From: Pseudoxanthomonas koreensis
GTDB taxonomy: Bacteria > Pseudomonadota > Gammaproteobacteria > Xanthomonadales > Xanthomonadaceae
NCBI RefSeq assembly: GCF_010093225.1
Contig: NZ_PDWM01000024.1
Coordinates: forward strand, 1-47,350
Direction of reading: 5' to 3'
Length of the DNA: 47,350 nt
The translations under genes were made by a program, and so were the position numbers. The notes under the pieces were generated by a model that saw nothing but the letters and a program-made list of their open reading frames with translations, was not told the origin of the DNA and searched no databases. This document shows, one piece after another, positions 19,017-26,702 of the stretch. How positions within the stretch are numbered: position 1 is the stretch's first letter; each line of letters opens with the position of its first letter.

Positions 19017-20377
19017 GGCTTTTCCAAGGTCCCGGCCTTGTCCGACATCTTGACTACACCGATCCTGCGCATTGGAATCCCGACCAACCCTGTGGCAATG
19101 CTGCTTGCCGTGCTGGTCAGCAGGATAGCCTCATGGACCCACTGATGGACTGTATGGCTCTTCTGCGTGCCTTCCGAAACAGCCAGGCTGATGGCATAGA
19201 CACCGGATGGAAGGATAGGCATCTGGAATTCGAACTCGACCCTGGCCCTGTCGCCTGCAGCCACTCGCATGGGAGAGTCCAGCATGGACAGATACGTATT
19301 GTCGCCGAACAGCGGTTGGCCGTTCTTGTCCTTGACCACAAATCCGACGATCAGCTCTAGAATCTCCTGGCTTGCGACGACGTCAACCGAGAGAACCACC
19401 AACTCTCCTCCAACCACCCATGACAGGATCGCACCCGATTGATCTCTAAGGGCGGAATCAACGATCTGGGCTCCACCCGCCCCAAAATCATGCAATGCCG
19501 CGAACTCGCGGATCTCCAGGTCGTTGCGCAAGTTCGAATTGACAACAAGTTCGCGCCTGGGATCCAGCCTGATCTCTTCGGAAGAAGCGCCCCTGGCCTC
19601 GCTTGCACTCCCGATAATGGCCTCGACCACTTGTTGCTGCCTGTAAAGATCCGCCAGATAGGCCTCCGCAATCCTCTTGGGGTCCGAGTCCAGATTGACG
19701 CGACCATCGACGAGCCAAATGGCCCGGTCGCAAAGCGCGGTAATGGCACCCATGTCGTGGCTTACGAAGAGCAGCGTGCCTCCACCATCACGGAACGCGC
19801 GCAGGTATCGCATGCATTTCTGGACGAAATAGGCATCGCCGACCGCCAGGGCTTCGTCGATTACCAGTATGTCCGCGTCGACATGGGCGATCACGGCAAA
19901 CGCCAAACGGGTGAACATGCCACTCGAGTACGTCTTGACTGGCTGATCGATATGATCGCCGATGTCTGCGAAAGCGATGATGGAATCCCTCCTGTTATCC
20001 AGATCATCGGCATCCAGCCCATATATCTGCGCGCAGAGATCTATGTTCTCCCTTCCATTCAGCTCCGGATTGAATCCGGCGCCCAGTTCCAGCAGGGCAG
20101 CAACCCGGCCACTGACCGCAACGGTACCGGAACTCGGCAACAGCGTTCCGCATATCACGCTCAATAGAGTCGATTTTCCGGAGCCATTTCGCCCCACTAC
20201 GCCAACCGTCTCCCCGCGCGAAACCTTGAAACTCACGTCGTCCAGCGCGACATGTTCCCGATAGAACCGCTGATGCCCCCGGAAGAGCATGTGCCACAAC
20301 CGGCTCGAAGGCTTGTCGAATATCCGGTACGCCTTCCGAAGATTCGATATTTCAATCGTGGAGTCCTCACAAGACAT
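19013..20377 (-). CDS. wzt: O-antigen ABC exporter ATP-binding protein with carbohydrate-binding C-terminus
   Basis: 454 residues. The ATPase half (1-250) has Walker A GRNGSGKST near residue 65, the YSSGM signature variant typical of Wzt/TagH, and Walker B ILVIDEALAVGD. The C-terminal half (about 285-430) resembles the Wzt C-terminal beta-sandwich that binds the capped end of the polysaccharide. The ATG at 20377 overlaps the wzm 3' end by 11 bp, with AGGGA 8 bp upstream. Together with Wzm it exports the finished O-chain across the inner membrane. Confidence 0.93.
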   Translation of the reverse strand: MSCEDSTIEISNLRKAYRIFDKPSSRLWHMLFRGHQRFYREHVALDDVSFKVSRGETVGVVGRNGSGKSTLLSVICGTLLPSSGTVAVSGRVAALLELGAGFNPELNGRENIDLCAQIYGLDADDLDNRRDSIIAFADIGDHIDQPVKTYSSGMFTRLAFAVIAHVDADILVIDEALAVGDAYFVQKCMRYLRAFRDGGGTLLFVSHDMGAITALCDRAIWLVDGRVNLDSDPKRIAEAYLADLYRQQQVVEAIIGSASEARGASSEEIRLDPRRELVVNSNLRNDLEIREFAALHDFGAGGAQIVDSALRDQSGAILSWVVGGELVVLSVDVVASQEILELIVGFVVKDKNGQPLFGDNTYLSMLDSPMRVAAGDRARVEFEFQMPILPSGVYAISLAVSEGTQKSHTVHQWVHEAILLTSTASSIATGLVGIPMRRIGVVKMSDKAGTLEKP

Positions 20378-21149
20378 CGGCAAATCCCTGTTTTGTCCGC
20401 ATGAACCACCACCTTCCCGCCAGCATGCAGGCGATGGATACAACCGAATAAGCCAGCACCATGCCCCAATCCGGTCCAATTCCTGAAACCACGATCGCCC
20501 TGGCCTGCTCGATTGGGACCGTCAGTGGATTCAAATAGAGAAAGGGGCGGTAACGCTCCGGGACCATCGTCAACGGATAGAAAACAGGACTGAGAAACAT
20601 CATCAACGTCAGAACAAGCGGAACGACTTGCTGCACATCTCGCAGATAAACGGCAATCGATGAAACGAACCAGGAAATCCCCAGCATGCACGGGATCATT
20701 GCCCCAAGAACCAACGGCATATATATCCAGGTACCTGGTACTCCGCCCGTCATGATCAGCTGGCCAAAGAAAAGCACCGCCAACGCGATTGCCAGATGAA
20801 ACAGCGCTGTGGCAACTGTGACCGCAGACAGCACTTCCAGCGGAAATACCACCTTCTTCACGTAAGTTCCGTTCGCGAGCACAAGCCCGGGAGCCCGTCC
20901 CATTACTTCGGAAAAAAAGAGATACACCACCAGGCCGATGAACAGGACTACCGGCAACTGTCCCACGGAGACCCCCTCCCAGCGCGCACCCAGGACCTTG
21001 CCCAGCACGAACCAGTAGGCGCCCAGCAACGAAAGGGGGGTGGCGATAGCCCAGACGATGCCGAACACCGATCCCTCATAACGTGCCCGAATATCGCGCT
21101 GAACCAGTTTCCCAAGGAGTACCTTGTTTCTCCAAAGCCCCGAGTTCAT
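20367..21149 (-). CDS. wzm: O-antigen ABC exporter permease
   Basis: A 260-residue ABC-2 type permease with six hydrophobic segments. Family motifs include the amphipathic N-terminus LVQRDIRARYEGSVFGIVWA and the late LSPVFYPLTMVPERYR, then LNPLTVPIEQARAI. The ATG at 21149 overlaps the metB stop (ATGA). The open frame extends far upstream into metB sequence, but that extension is a shadow. Confidence 0.94.
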   Translation of the reverse strand: MNSGLWRNKVLLGKLVQRDIRARYEGSVFGIVWAIATPLSLLGAYWFVLGKVLGARWEGVSVGQLPVVLFIGLVVYLFFSEVMGRAPGLVLANGTYVKKVVFPLEVLSAVTVATALFHLAIALAVLFFGQLIMTGGVPGTWIYMPLVLGAMIPCMLGISWFVSSIAVYLRDVQQVVPLVLTLMMFLSPVFYPLTMVPERYRPFLYLNPLTVPIEQARAIVVSGIGPDWGMVLAYSVVSIACMLAGRWWFMRTKQGFADVL

Positions 21150-22357
21150 TCGCCGCGGTCCCTCGATCCAGCACGTGCGAACGCAGCCTGGAGATCTCTC
21201 CTCAGATCCCCCACATCCTCCACCCCCACACTCAACCGTACCAACGCATCGGACAACCCCAACCGCTCCCGCCTCTCCACCGGCACCGACGCATGCGTCA
21301 TCACCGCCGGATGGTTGACCAGGCTCTCCACCCCGCCCAGCGACTCGGCCAGGGTGAACAGTTCGGTCCTCTCGCAGAACCGCTTCGCCGCCTCGAACCC
21401 GCCCTTGAGCACGACCGAGACGATGCCGCCGAAGCCGTGCATCTGCCGCGCCGCCAATGCATGCTGCGGGTGCGAGGCCAGGCCGGGGTAGATCGCCTTC
21501 TCCACCGCCGGCTGGGTTTCCAGCCACTGCGCCAGCGCCAGCGCGTTCTCGTTGTGCGCGCGCATCCGCAGCGGCAGGGTCTTGGCCCCGCGCAACGCCA
21601 GGAAACTGTCGAACGGCCCCTGCACCGCGCCGACCGAGTTCTGCAGGAACGCCATCTTCTCGGCCAGTTCCGCGTCCTCGCCAACCACCACGATCCCGCC
21701 GACCATGTCCGAATGGCCGTTGAGGTACTTGGTCGCCGAATGCATCACCAGGTGCGCGCCCAGCTCCAGCGGGCGCTGCACGACCGGCGAGGCGAAGGTG
21801 TTGTCGACCACCACCCGCAGGCCGCGCTTGCGCGCGATCTCCGCCACCGCGGCGATGTCGACGATCTTGAGCATCGGGTTGGTCGGGGTCTCGATCCAGA
21901 CCATCTTCGTCTTCGGCCCGATCGCGGCCTCGAACGCGGCCAGGTCGCTCAGGTCGACGAAACTGAAACCCAGCCCGGCGCTGCGCCGGCGCACGCGCTC
22001 GAACAGGCGGTAGCTGCCGCCGTACAGGTCGTCCATGGCGATCACGTGATCGCCGCTGTCCAGCAGTTCCAGCACGGTGGAGGTGGCGGCCAGGCCTGAG
22101 GCGAAGGCGAAGCCGCGGCTGCCGCCCTCGAGCGTGGCCACGCAGCGCTCCCAGGCGAAGCGGGTCGGGTTGTGGGTGCGCGAGTACTCGAAGCCCTGGT
22201 GCACGCCGGGGCTGGACTGGGCGTAGGTCGAGGTGGCGTAGATCGGCTGCATCACCGCCCCGGTGCTCGGGTCGGGCGCCTGGCCGCCATGGATCGCCAG
22301 GGTGGCCAGCGCCAGGCGGCGGCCGGGCTGGCCGGCTGGGGGGGTGTGATCCGACAT
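21146..22357 (-). CDS. metB: Cystathionine gamma-synthase
   Basis: PLP enzyme of methionine synthesis that joins O-succinyl- or O-acetyl-homoserine with cysteine. 403 residues; motifs TLAIHGGQAPDPSTGAV, YSRTHNPTR, FASGLAA, VDNTFASP and the PLP-lysine site SATKYLNGHSDMVGG. It marks the right boundary of the O-antigen locus in this family. Its stop overlaps the wzm start, so the exporter and glycan genes are translated behind it. A cystathionine gamma-lyase activity cannot be excluded from sequence alone. A TAGAAT -10 candidate lies 26 bp upstream. Confidence 0.93.
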   Translation of the reverse strand: MSDHTPPAGQPGRRLALATLAIHGGQAPDPSTGAVMQPIYATSTYAQSSPGVHQGFEYSRTHNPTRFAWERCVATLEGGSRGFAFASGLAATSTVLELLDSGDHVIAMDDLYGGSYRLFERVRRRSAGLGFSFVDLSDLAAFEAAIGPKTKMVWIETPTNPMLKIVDIAAVAEIARKRGLRVVVDNTFASPVVQRPLELGAHLVMHSATKYLNGHSDMVGGIVVVGEDAELAEKMAFLQNSVGAVQGPFDSFLALRGAKTLPLRMRAHNENALALAQWLETQPAVEKAIYPGLASHPQHALAARQMHGFGGIVSVVLKGGFEAAKRFCERTELFTLAESLGGVESLVNHPAVMTHASVPVERRERLGLSDALVRLSVGVEDVGDLRRDLQAAFARAGSRDRGE

Positions 22358-22382
22358 CTCGGCGCTCTCCGGGGGACCGCGA

Positions 22383-22388
22383 ATTCTA
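22383..22388 (-). promoter_or_regulatory. Candidate -10 box of the metB-O-antigen operon
   Basis: TAGAAT on the minus strand in the context GGTAGAATTCGCGG, 26 bp before the metB ATG. If functional it would drive the whole operon down to 10973. No clear -35. Confidence 0.42.
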
Positions 22389-22466
22389 CCAATCCGGGCC
22401 GGGGAGCGCCCTGAACAGCCCGGTCACTACCAGGGAGCCGAACCCTGGAAGGGGCGATGCCGGGCT

Positions 22467-22531
22467 TTGGCGGATCGCACGAATCGTCCATACAATGTAT
22501 GGACAGTTGGGACAATGTATGGACAGTTGGG
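22467..22531 (+). promoter_or_regulatory. Promoter with palindromic operator and 20-bp tandem duplication
   Basis: A TTGGCG (22467-22472) is followed after 18 bp by TACAAT (22491-22496). TACAAT lies inside the palindrome GTCCATAC-AAT-GTATGGAC (22486-22504). A 20-bp unit beginning ACAATGTATGG is tandemly repeated exactly (22492-22511 and 22512-22531), duplicating half the palindrome. This is the layout expected of an autoregulated antitoxin promoter. Confidence 0.6.
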
Positions 22532-22573
22532 CCAAAAAAGGGGGAACTCTCCTTACTACGGGCACTGACCGAC

Positions 22574-22801
22574 ATGAAAGCCGAGTACGACCTCTCCAGC
22601 ATGAAGTCCCGCAGGAACCCCTATGCGGCCAAGCTCAAGAAACCCGTCTCCATGCGTCTTTCCGAAGACGTGGTGGAGTACTTCAAGGGCATGGCCAGCG
22701 AGGCGGGCGTTCCGTATCAGAACCTGATCAACCTGTATCTGCGCGACTGCGTCATGAAGCACCGCAAGGTGCGGATCGACTGGCCGAGCGGAAAGACCTG
22801 A
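22574..22801 (+). CDS. BrnA/CopG-like ribbon-helix-helix antitoxin, apparently orphan
   Basis: A 75-residue protein. The N-terminus is charged (MKAEYDLSSMKSRRNPY). The C-terminal half has the RHH pattern KKPVSMRLSEDVVEYFKGMA, then PYQNLINLYLRDCV. Relatives are antitoxins and autorepressors of type II modules, usually paired with BrnT-like toxins. No such toxin is visible on either side. In-frame ATGs upstream (for example 22499) fall in the operator repeat and are unlikely starts. It is convergent with tumA, only 4 bp between stops. Confidence 0.78.
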   Translation: MKAEYDLSSMKSRRNPYAAKLKKPVSMRLSEDVVEYFKGMASEAGVPYQNLINLYLRDCVMKHRKVRIDWPSGKT

Positions 22802-22805
22802 CGAT

Positions 22806-23165
22806 TTACGCCGCCCGCGCACCCAGCGGCACGTGGATTTCCAGTTCGTCGAACGGTGCGAACACCTTTTCGCCGTCACGCTCCACCAGTCCCAGCGCCA
22901 TCAGCCGCTGCACGTCGCCATGCACGTTGCTGTAGTTCCTTCCCAGTGCCTTGGCGAGCGCATAGATGCTCTGCGCTCCCTCGCGCCGCAGCGTTTCCAA
23001 CGTACGCAGGCGTTCGGCTGTGAGTTCGGCGAACACCTGTGCGGCGCTCTCGAAGCCGATACGGAAATCCGCCGTCTCGACCTTTCCGGTCGCCAGCGAG
23101 CGGGCGGCCGCCACGGCGCGGCGGTGCATGTCGGCATTGCTTGCGATTTCGATGATGGCTTTCAT
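22806..23165 (-). CDS. tumA: TumA-type (HVO_A0114 family) HTH antitoxin
   Basis: 119 residues with a winged-helix region in the second half (ERLRTLETLRREGAQSIYALAKALGRNYSNVHGDVQRLMALGLVE in outline, residues about 50-95). This family is the antitoxin partner of DUF6516/TumE toxins. The ATG at 23165 lies just after the tumE stop with AGGAG 7 bp upstream, so it is second in a tumE-tumA operon. It probably neutralises the toxin and binds the operator at 23450-23478. Confidence 0.85.
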   Translation of the reverse strand: MKAIIEIASNADMHRRAVAAARSLATGKVETADFRIGFESAAQVFAELTAERLRTLETLRREGAQSIYALAKALGRNYSNVHGDVQRLMALGLVERDGEKVFAPFDELEIHVPLGARAA

Positions 23166-23168
23166 GGC

Positions 23169-23453
23169 TCACTCCTGCGTCAATCGGACGATGTCGGCCT
23201 GGAAATCCTCGAGCAGCGCTTCCAGCGTGGTGAAGACGTACGGTTCTTCACGTTCGCCATAGTGGCGGTGGTCGCCCTTGCCGGCCTCGTTGTCGTAGCG
23301 CACCAGGCATTGCGCCGCATCGCCGCAGAACAGGCTGTATTTCAGTCCATGTGGACGCTCCGCGCTGGCTTCTGGCAAAACCCAGACCTTGCGCTGGACT
23401 ATCCAGCGACCCGTCAGCACCTTGGAATGGATGATGAGCGTTGCGCCTCCCAT
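23169..23453 (-). CDS. tumE: TumE-family (DUF6516) toxin
   Basis: A 94-residue small basic protein beginning MGGATLIIHSKVL. It has the family-like core WVLPEASAERPHGLKYSLFCG and the RYDNEAGKGDHRHYG segment, whose histidines match the conserved KGDHRH-type motif of DUF6516. TumE proteins are toxins of type II modules with TumA antitoxins. I chose the ATG at 23453 because it sits 7 bp after a TACAAT -10, making the message leaderless; ATGs at 23462 and 23471 are in frame but lie in the promoter. A GGGAGG just inside the frame has no start codon at a proper distance. Confidence 0.82.
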   Translation of the reverse strand: MGGATLIIHSKVLTGRWIVQRKVWVLPEASAERPHGLKYSLFCGDAAQCLVRYDNEAGKGDHRHYGEREEPYVFTTLEALLEDFQADIVRLTQE

Positions 23454-23490
23454 ATATTGCATTGTATGCAATATATGGTTCTACACGCAA
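23450..23490 (-). promoter_or_regulatory. tumEA promoter and perfect 13-bp inverted-repeat operator
   Basis: CCATATATTGCAT (23450-23462) and its exact reverse complement (23466-23478) are separated by TGT. On the minus strand the palindrome contains a TACAAT -10 (23466-23461), and TTGCGT (23490-23485) lies 18 bp upstream as a -35. The right half overlaps the tumE ATG. A repressor here would block RNA polymerase directly. Confidence 0.72.
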
Positions 23491-23497
23491 CACCCCC

Positions 23498-24874
23498 TCA
23501 CGCCACCCGCCGCCGCAGGTAATTCAACAGGTCGATCCGGGTAATCAGCCCCAGGAACTTCTCCCCGTCCATCACGATCGCCACCTGGCCGCGGTCGAAC
23601 ACCGGCAGCAGCGCCTCGATCGGTGACTTCACGTCCAGCTTCTCCAGCTTGCTGACCATCGCCACCGAGACCGGGTCGCGGAAGCGGGCCTCGTCGCCGT
23701 AGACGTGCAGCAGCACGTCGCTCTCGTCGATGATGCCGGCCAGGTGTTCGCCGTCCATCACCGGCAGCTGGGAGACGTCGTACAGCTTCATCCGCTGGTA
23801 GGCGGTGGTCAGCAGGTCGTTCGGCCCGACCACCACGGTGTCGCGCTGGCTGTAGGGGCGCAGGATCAGGTCGCGCAGGTCGCCGTGCTGCGGGCGCTCG
23901 AGGAAGCCGTTGTCGAGCATCCAGTAGTCGTTGTACATCTTCGACAGGTACTTGTTGCCGGTGTCCGGCACCAGCACCACGACCTTCTTCGGCTCGGTCT
24001 GCTCGCGGCAGTACTTCAGCGCCGCGGCCAGCAGGGTGCCGGTCGAGGAGCCGCCGAGGACGCCCTCCCTGGCCAGCAGCTCGCGCGCGGTGTGGAAGCT
24101 CTCCGCATCGCTGATCGCGTAGGCCTTCTTGACCCGGCTGAAATCCGAGATCGACGGCAGGAAGTCCTCGCCGATGCCCTCCACCAGCCAGCTGCCCGAC
24201 TTGTCGTCGAGCACGCCCTCGTTGATGTAGCGGGCCAGGATCGAGCCGACCGGATCGGCGAGCACCAGTTCCACCTGCGGTGCGCGTTCGGCGAAGCAGC
24301 GCGACAGGCCGGTCATGGTCCCCGAGCTGCCGCAGCCGAACACGATCGCGTCGAATCCGCCGGCTCCGGCCATCTGTTCGATGATCTCCGGGCCGGTGCC
24401 GGTCTCGTGCGCGACCGGGTTGTCGGGGTTGCCGAACTGGTTGATGAAGTACGCGCCGGGGGTATCGGCGGCGATCTTCGCGGCCAGGTCCTGGTAGTAC
24501 TCCGGATGGCCCTTGGCCACGTCCGAGCGGGTCAGCACCACCTCGGCGCCCATCGCCTTGAGGTTGAAGATCTTCTCCCGGCTCATCTTGTCCGGGACCA
24601 CCAGGACCAGCTTGTAGCCCTTCTGCTGGGCGACCAGGGCCAGGCCGATGCCGGTGTTGCCGGCGGTGCCCTCGACCAGGGTGGCGCCGGGCTTCAGTTC
24701 GCCGCGACGCTCGGCCGCCTCGATCATCGACAGGCCGATGCGGTCCTTGATCGAACCACCGGGGTTGGCGCTCTCCAGCTTCAGGTACAGCTCGCACACG
24801 CCGGTATCCAGGCGGCGCGCCTTGATCATGGGGGTGCGCCCGATCAGTTCGAGCACGGAATCGTGCAGGGCCAT
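23498..24874 (-). CDS. cbs: Cystathionine beta-synthase with CBS-domain pair
   Basis: PLP-dependent condensation of serine and homocysteine to cystathionine. Residues 1-320 are the fold-type II PLP domain: the PLP lysine is in NPGGSIKDRIG (about residue 41), with EGTAGNTGIGLA, the GCGSSGTMTG phosphate loop and GSSTGTLLAA. Residues 335-455 hold two CBS motifs (LLTTAYQRMKLYDVSQLPV and VFDRGQVAIVMDGEKFLGLITR in outline). 458 residues is normal for bacterial enzymes. With metB it forms a transsulfuration pair that is normally adjacent in this family; here the toxin-antitoxin cassette separates them. A GATAAT at 24916-24921 on this strand may be the -10. Confidence 0.93.
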   Translation of the reverse strand: MALHDSVLELIGRTPMIKARRLDTGVCELYLKLESANPGGSIKDRIGLSMIEAAERRGELKPGATLVEGTAGNTGIGLALVAQQKGYKLVLVVPDKMSREKIFNLKAMGAEVVLTRSDVAKGHPEYYQDLAAKIAADTPGAYFINQFGNPDNPVAHETGTGPEIIEQMAGAGGFDAIVFGCGSSGTMTGLSRCFAERAPQVELVLADPVGSILARYINEGVLDDKSGSWLVEGIGEDFLPSISDFSRVKKAYAISDAESFHTARELLAREGVLGGSSTGTLLAAALKYCREQTEPKKVVVLVPDTGNKYLSKMYNDYWMLDNGFLERPQHGDLRDLILRPYSQRDTVVVGPNDLLTTAYQRMKLYDVSQLPVMDGEHLAGIIDESDVLLHVYGDEARFRDPVSVAMVSKLEKLDVKSPIEALLPVFDRGQVAIVMDGEKFLGLITRIDLLNYLRRRVA

Positions 24875-25025
24875 CGTCGATCCGGTGACAGGCCGCGTTG
24901 CGCGGCGGAACCGGGATTATCGGCCGGAAACGTCCCGTTCGAAACCGCCCGGGGCATCGCCGGGGAGGTGGCCAGGCACGTGCCCTGGCCCGGGTACCGG
25001 AAACCATCCGGTTGCCGCGATGCGC

Positions 25026-25112
25026 GGCCAGGCGGCGTGGACGGCCAGGCGGCGTGGACGGCGAAGTGACGTGGGCGGTGGCGACCGACGAGGATGGCCG
25101 CCACCGCCCACG
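25026..25112. repeat. 17-bp tandem duplication and 13-bp-stem hairpin
   Basis: In the gap between the ydcH-like gene and cbs (24875-25131), GGCCAGGCGGCGTGGAC is repeated exactly twice (25026-25042, 25043-25059). It is followed by the perfect hairpin CGTGGGCGGTGGC/GCCACCGCCCACG (25070-25082, 25100-25112) with a 17-bp loop. There is no T-run, so this is not a standard terminator, although it lies just after the ydcH-like stop. Confidence 0.7.
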
Positions 25113-25131
25113 GCATGAACCGTGGACCGGG

Positions 25132-25347
25132 TCAGTGCGCCCGGTCGTACATGCGCAGCAGCTTCTCCTTGGCGTGCAGTTTCTCGCGCTTCATCTGGCC
25201 GAGGGTGACGTCATCGATCGGCAGCACCCCGAGTTCGGCATCCATCACTTTCTTGTCCAGCGTACGGTGTCGCTGGTAGAGCTGCCTGAATTCGGGGTCG
25301 CGCTTCATCAGCGCATCGATCTCGGCCTGCGGTTGCCCTTCGAACAT
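25132..25347 (-). CDS. YdcH-like DUF465 family small protein
   Basis: A 71-residue charged alpha-helical protein. The core FRQLYQRHRTLDKKV and the end LGQMKREKLHAKEKLLRM match the DUF465/YdcH family of short coiled-coil proteins with no established role. The ATG at 25347 gives a normal length; AGAGGTG lies about 6 bp upstream. It stands alone, with about 470 bp of non-coding DNA before it. Confidence 0.88.
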   Translation of the reverse strand: MFEGQPQAEIDALMKRDPEFRQLYQRHRTLDKKVMDAELGVLPIDDVTLGQMKREKLHAKEKLLRMYDRAH

Positions 25348-25814
25348 GTCTGCACCTCTCTGGGGTCTGCGCGCGTCCCTGCGGGGGATGCCGGCCGCCC
25401 GGCCGGCCCTGGAATGCAAACGCCCCGGGCCTTGCGGTCCGGGGCGTCGCTTGTTCGGAGCATCGTGGTGCGCGGGGGCCGTCGTGCCACCGGAGTCCTC
25501 CGCGCGGGCCGGCCGTGGCCCGTCGGCGATCTCCTGTGGAACGGAAAACGGCTGCATCGGCAGGGTGCTCCGGTCAGCCAGATGGAACAAGCACCACCTG
25601 GGTATCCGACCCTACTCCCCTCCCCAGGGGCCGGCAAGCGACCGGGCAAGCCCTTGATCCACAAGGGATGCTGCAGCGCGGCAAGTGGCCGGCAGGGACC
25701 GGTGGAGACCCTTGGAATGTCGTGTAACTTATTGATGTAACTCGATTTTTGGCGGCGCAAAACCGCTGCATGGAGCGGGACTCTCGCCGCAGGGGCGCCG
25801 CAGGGGCGCCGCGG
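25348..25814. other. Intergenic region with a terminator-like hairpin
   Basis: No gene is supported in this 467-bp stretch. The clearest structure is the perfect hairpin ACGCCCCGG/CCGGGGCGT at 25420-25447 with a 10-bp loop. Read on the minus strand it ends GGGGCGTTTGC, a weak terminator or leader attenuator upstream of the YdcH-like gene. An AT-richer block near 25725-25747 (TAACTTATTGATGTAACTCG) could hold a minus-strand promoter, but I cannot define one. Confidence 0.5.
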
Positions 25815-26702
25815 CTACGGCGCCACCACCACTTCGGCGGCCTTCTTCGCGCTCCCGGCAGCGGCCTTGCCGTTCGCCTGCACCTGCGCGGCCGGCACGC
25901 CACCGGCCACCAACGCCGCCTTCAGCGCGTTGGCGCGAGCCTGGGCGAGCTTGACGTCCTTCGCGAACGCTTCCACCCGGATCCTGCCGCGCTTGCCGAT
26001 CTGCAGGTAGGCGGCCAGTGCGCTGGCGGCGGCCTTGCCGTCGCCGCTGAGCGCGCCCTGCACGAACGCGGTGGCCGGCAGGGCGAAGGCTTCGCCGCGC
26101 GCGTCGAAGGTCGATGCCGGCAGCTTCGCGCCCGACACCAGTTCGGCCTCCTGCCGTGCCAGCGCGGCCTCCTTGCGCCGCGCCGCGCTCAGTTGCGTGG
26201 CCTGCCTGCCGGTGGCCGACGTCAGCGCCTGCTCGACGTCGCTGCGCGCGGCGGCCTCGGCCTCGGCGGCCAGGCGCAGGCGCTCGGTTTCCTCGGCCTG
26301 GATCTGCGACTGGATGCGCAGCAGTTCGGCTTCCTGCCGCGCACGCTCGGCCTCGCGGCGGCTGGCCTGCAGCAGCAGGTCGCTGCGCTGCAGGTCCAGG
26401 CCCGCCAGCTCGCGCTTCGCCGATTCGGCAGCCGCCGCGGTCTCGGCGATCTCCACCCGGCGCTCGGCCACGTACAGTGCGCCGGGCCTTTCGCTGCGCC
26501 GGGCATCGTCCAGGCTGGTGATGGCCTGGCGCGCCTCGAGCTGCTCGTAAGCGGCGAGGCGGCCGAGGGTCGGGTCGGCCTGCAGCGCATCCAGCCGCGC
26601 CTGCAGGCGCAGCACGTCGGGATCGTCGGCGGCCAGGACCAGAGCCGGCGCGATGGCCAGCAGCAATGCGGCAAGGGCGAAGCCACGTGGGCGCAGGCTC
26701 AT
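25815..26702 (-). CDS. Periplasmic coiled-coil protein with degenerate OmpA-like C-terminus
   Basis: 295 residues. A signal peptide (first about 24 residues, cleavage after LVLA) is followed by a long Ala/Glu/Arg-rich coiled coil (about 30-190). The C-terminal part (about 220-295) contains RIRVEAFAKDVKLAQARANALKAALVAGG, which keeps the N-x-x-L-A/S-x-x-R-A pattern of OmpA peptidoglycan-binding domains but lacks a clear aspartate before it. The ATG at 26702 overlaps the upstream stop (ATGA). It probably works with the DUF4398 protein at the cell wall; the exact role is unknown. Confidence 0.75.
   Translation of the reverse strand: MSLRPRGFALAALLLAIAPALVLAADDPDVLRLQARLDALQADPTLGRLAAYEQLEARQAITSLDDARRSERPGALYVAERRVEIAETAAAAESAKRELAGLDLQRSDLLLQASRREAERARQEAELLRIQSQIQAEETERLRLAAEAEAAARSDVEQALTSATGRQATQLSAARRKEAALARQEAELVSGAKLPASTFDARGEAFALPATAFVQGALSGDGKAAASALAAYLQIGKRGRIRVEAFAKDVKLAQARANALKAALVAGGVPAAQVQANGKAAAGSAKKAAEVVVAP

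Noticed and set aside
20378-20479. N-terminal extension of wzt
   Set aside because: Those codons lie in wzm coding sequence and encode no family residues; the ATG at 20377 gives the usual Wzt N-terminus.
22495-22935. Plus-strand open frame that might be a BrnT-like partner of the orphan antitoxin
   Set aside because: It overlaps the antitoxin gene in another frame and the end of tumA. There is no toxin motif and it is Arg/Gln/Ser-rich.
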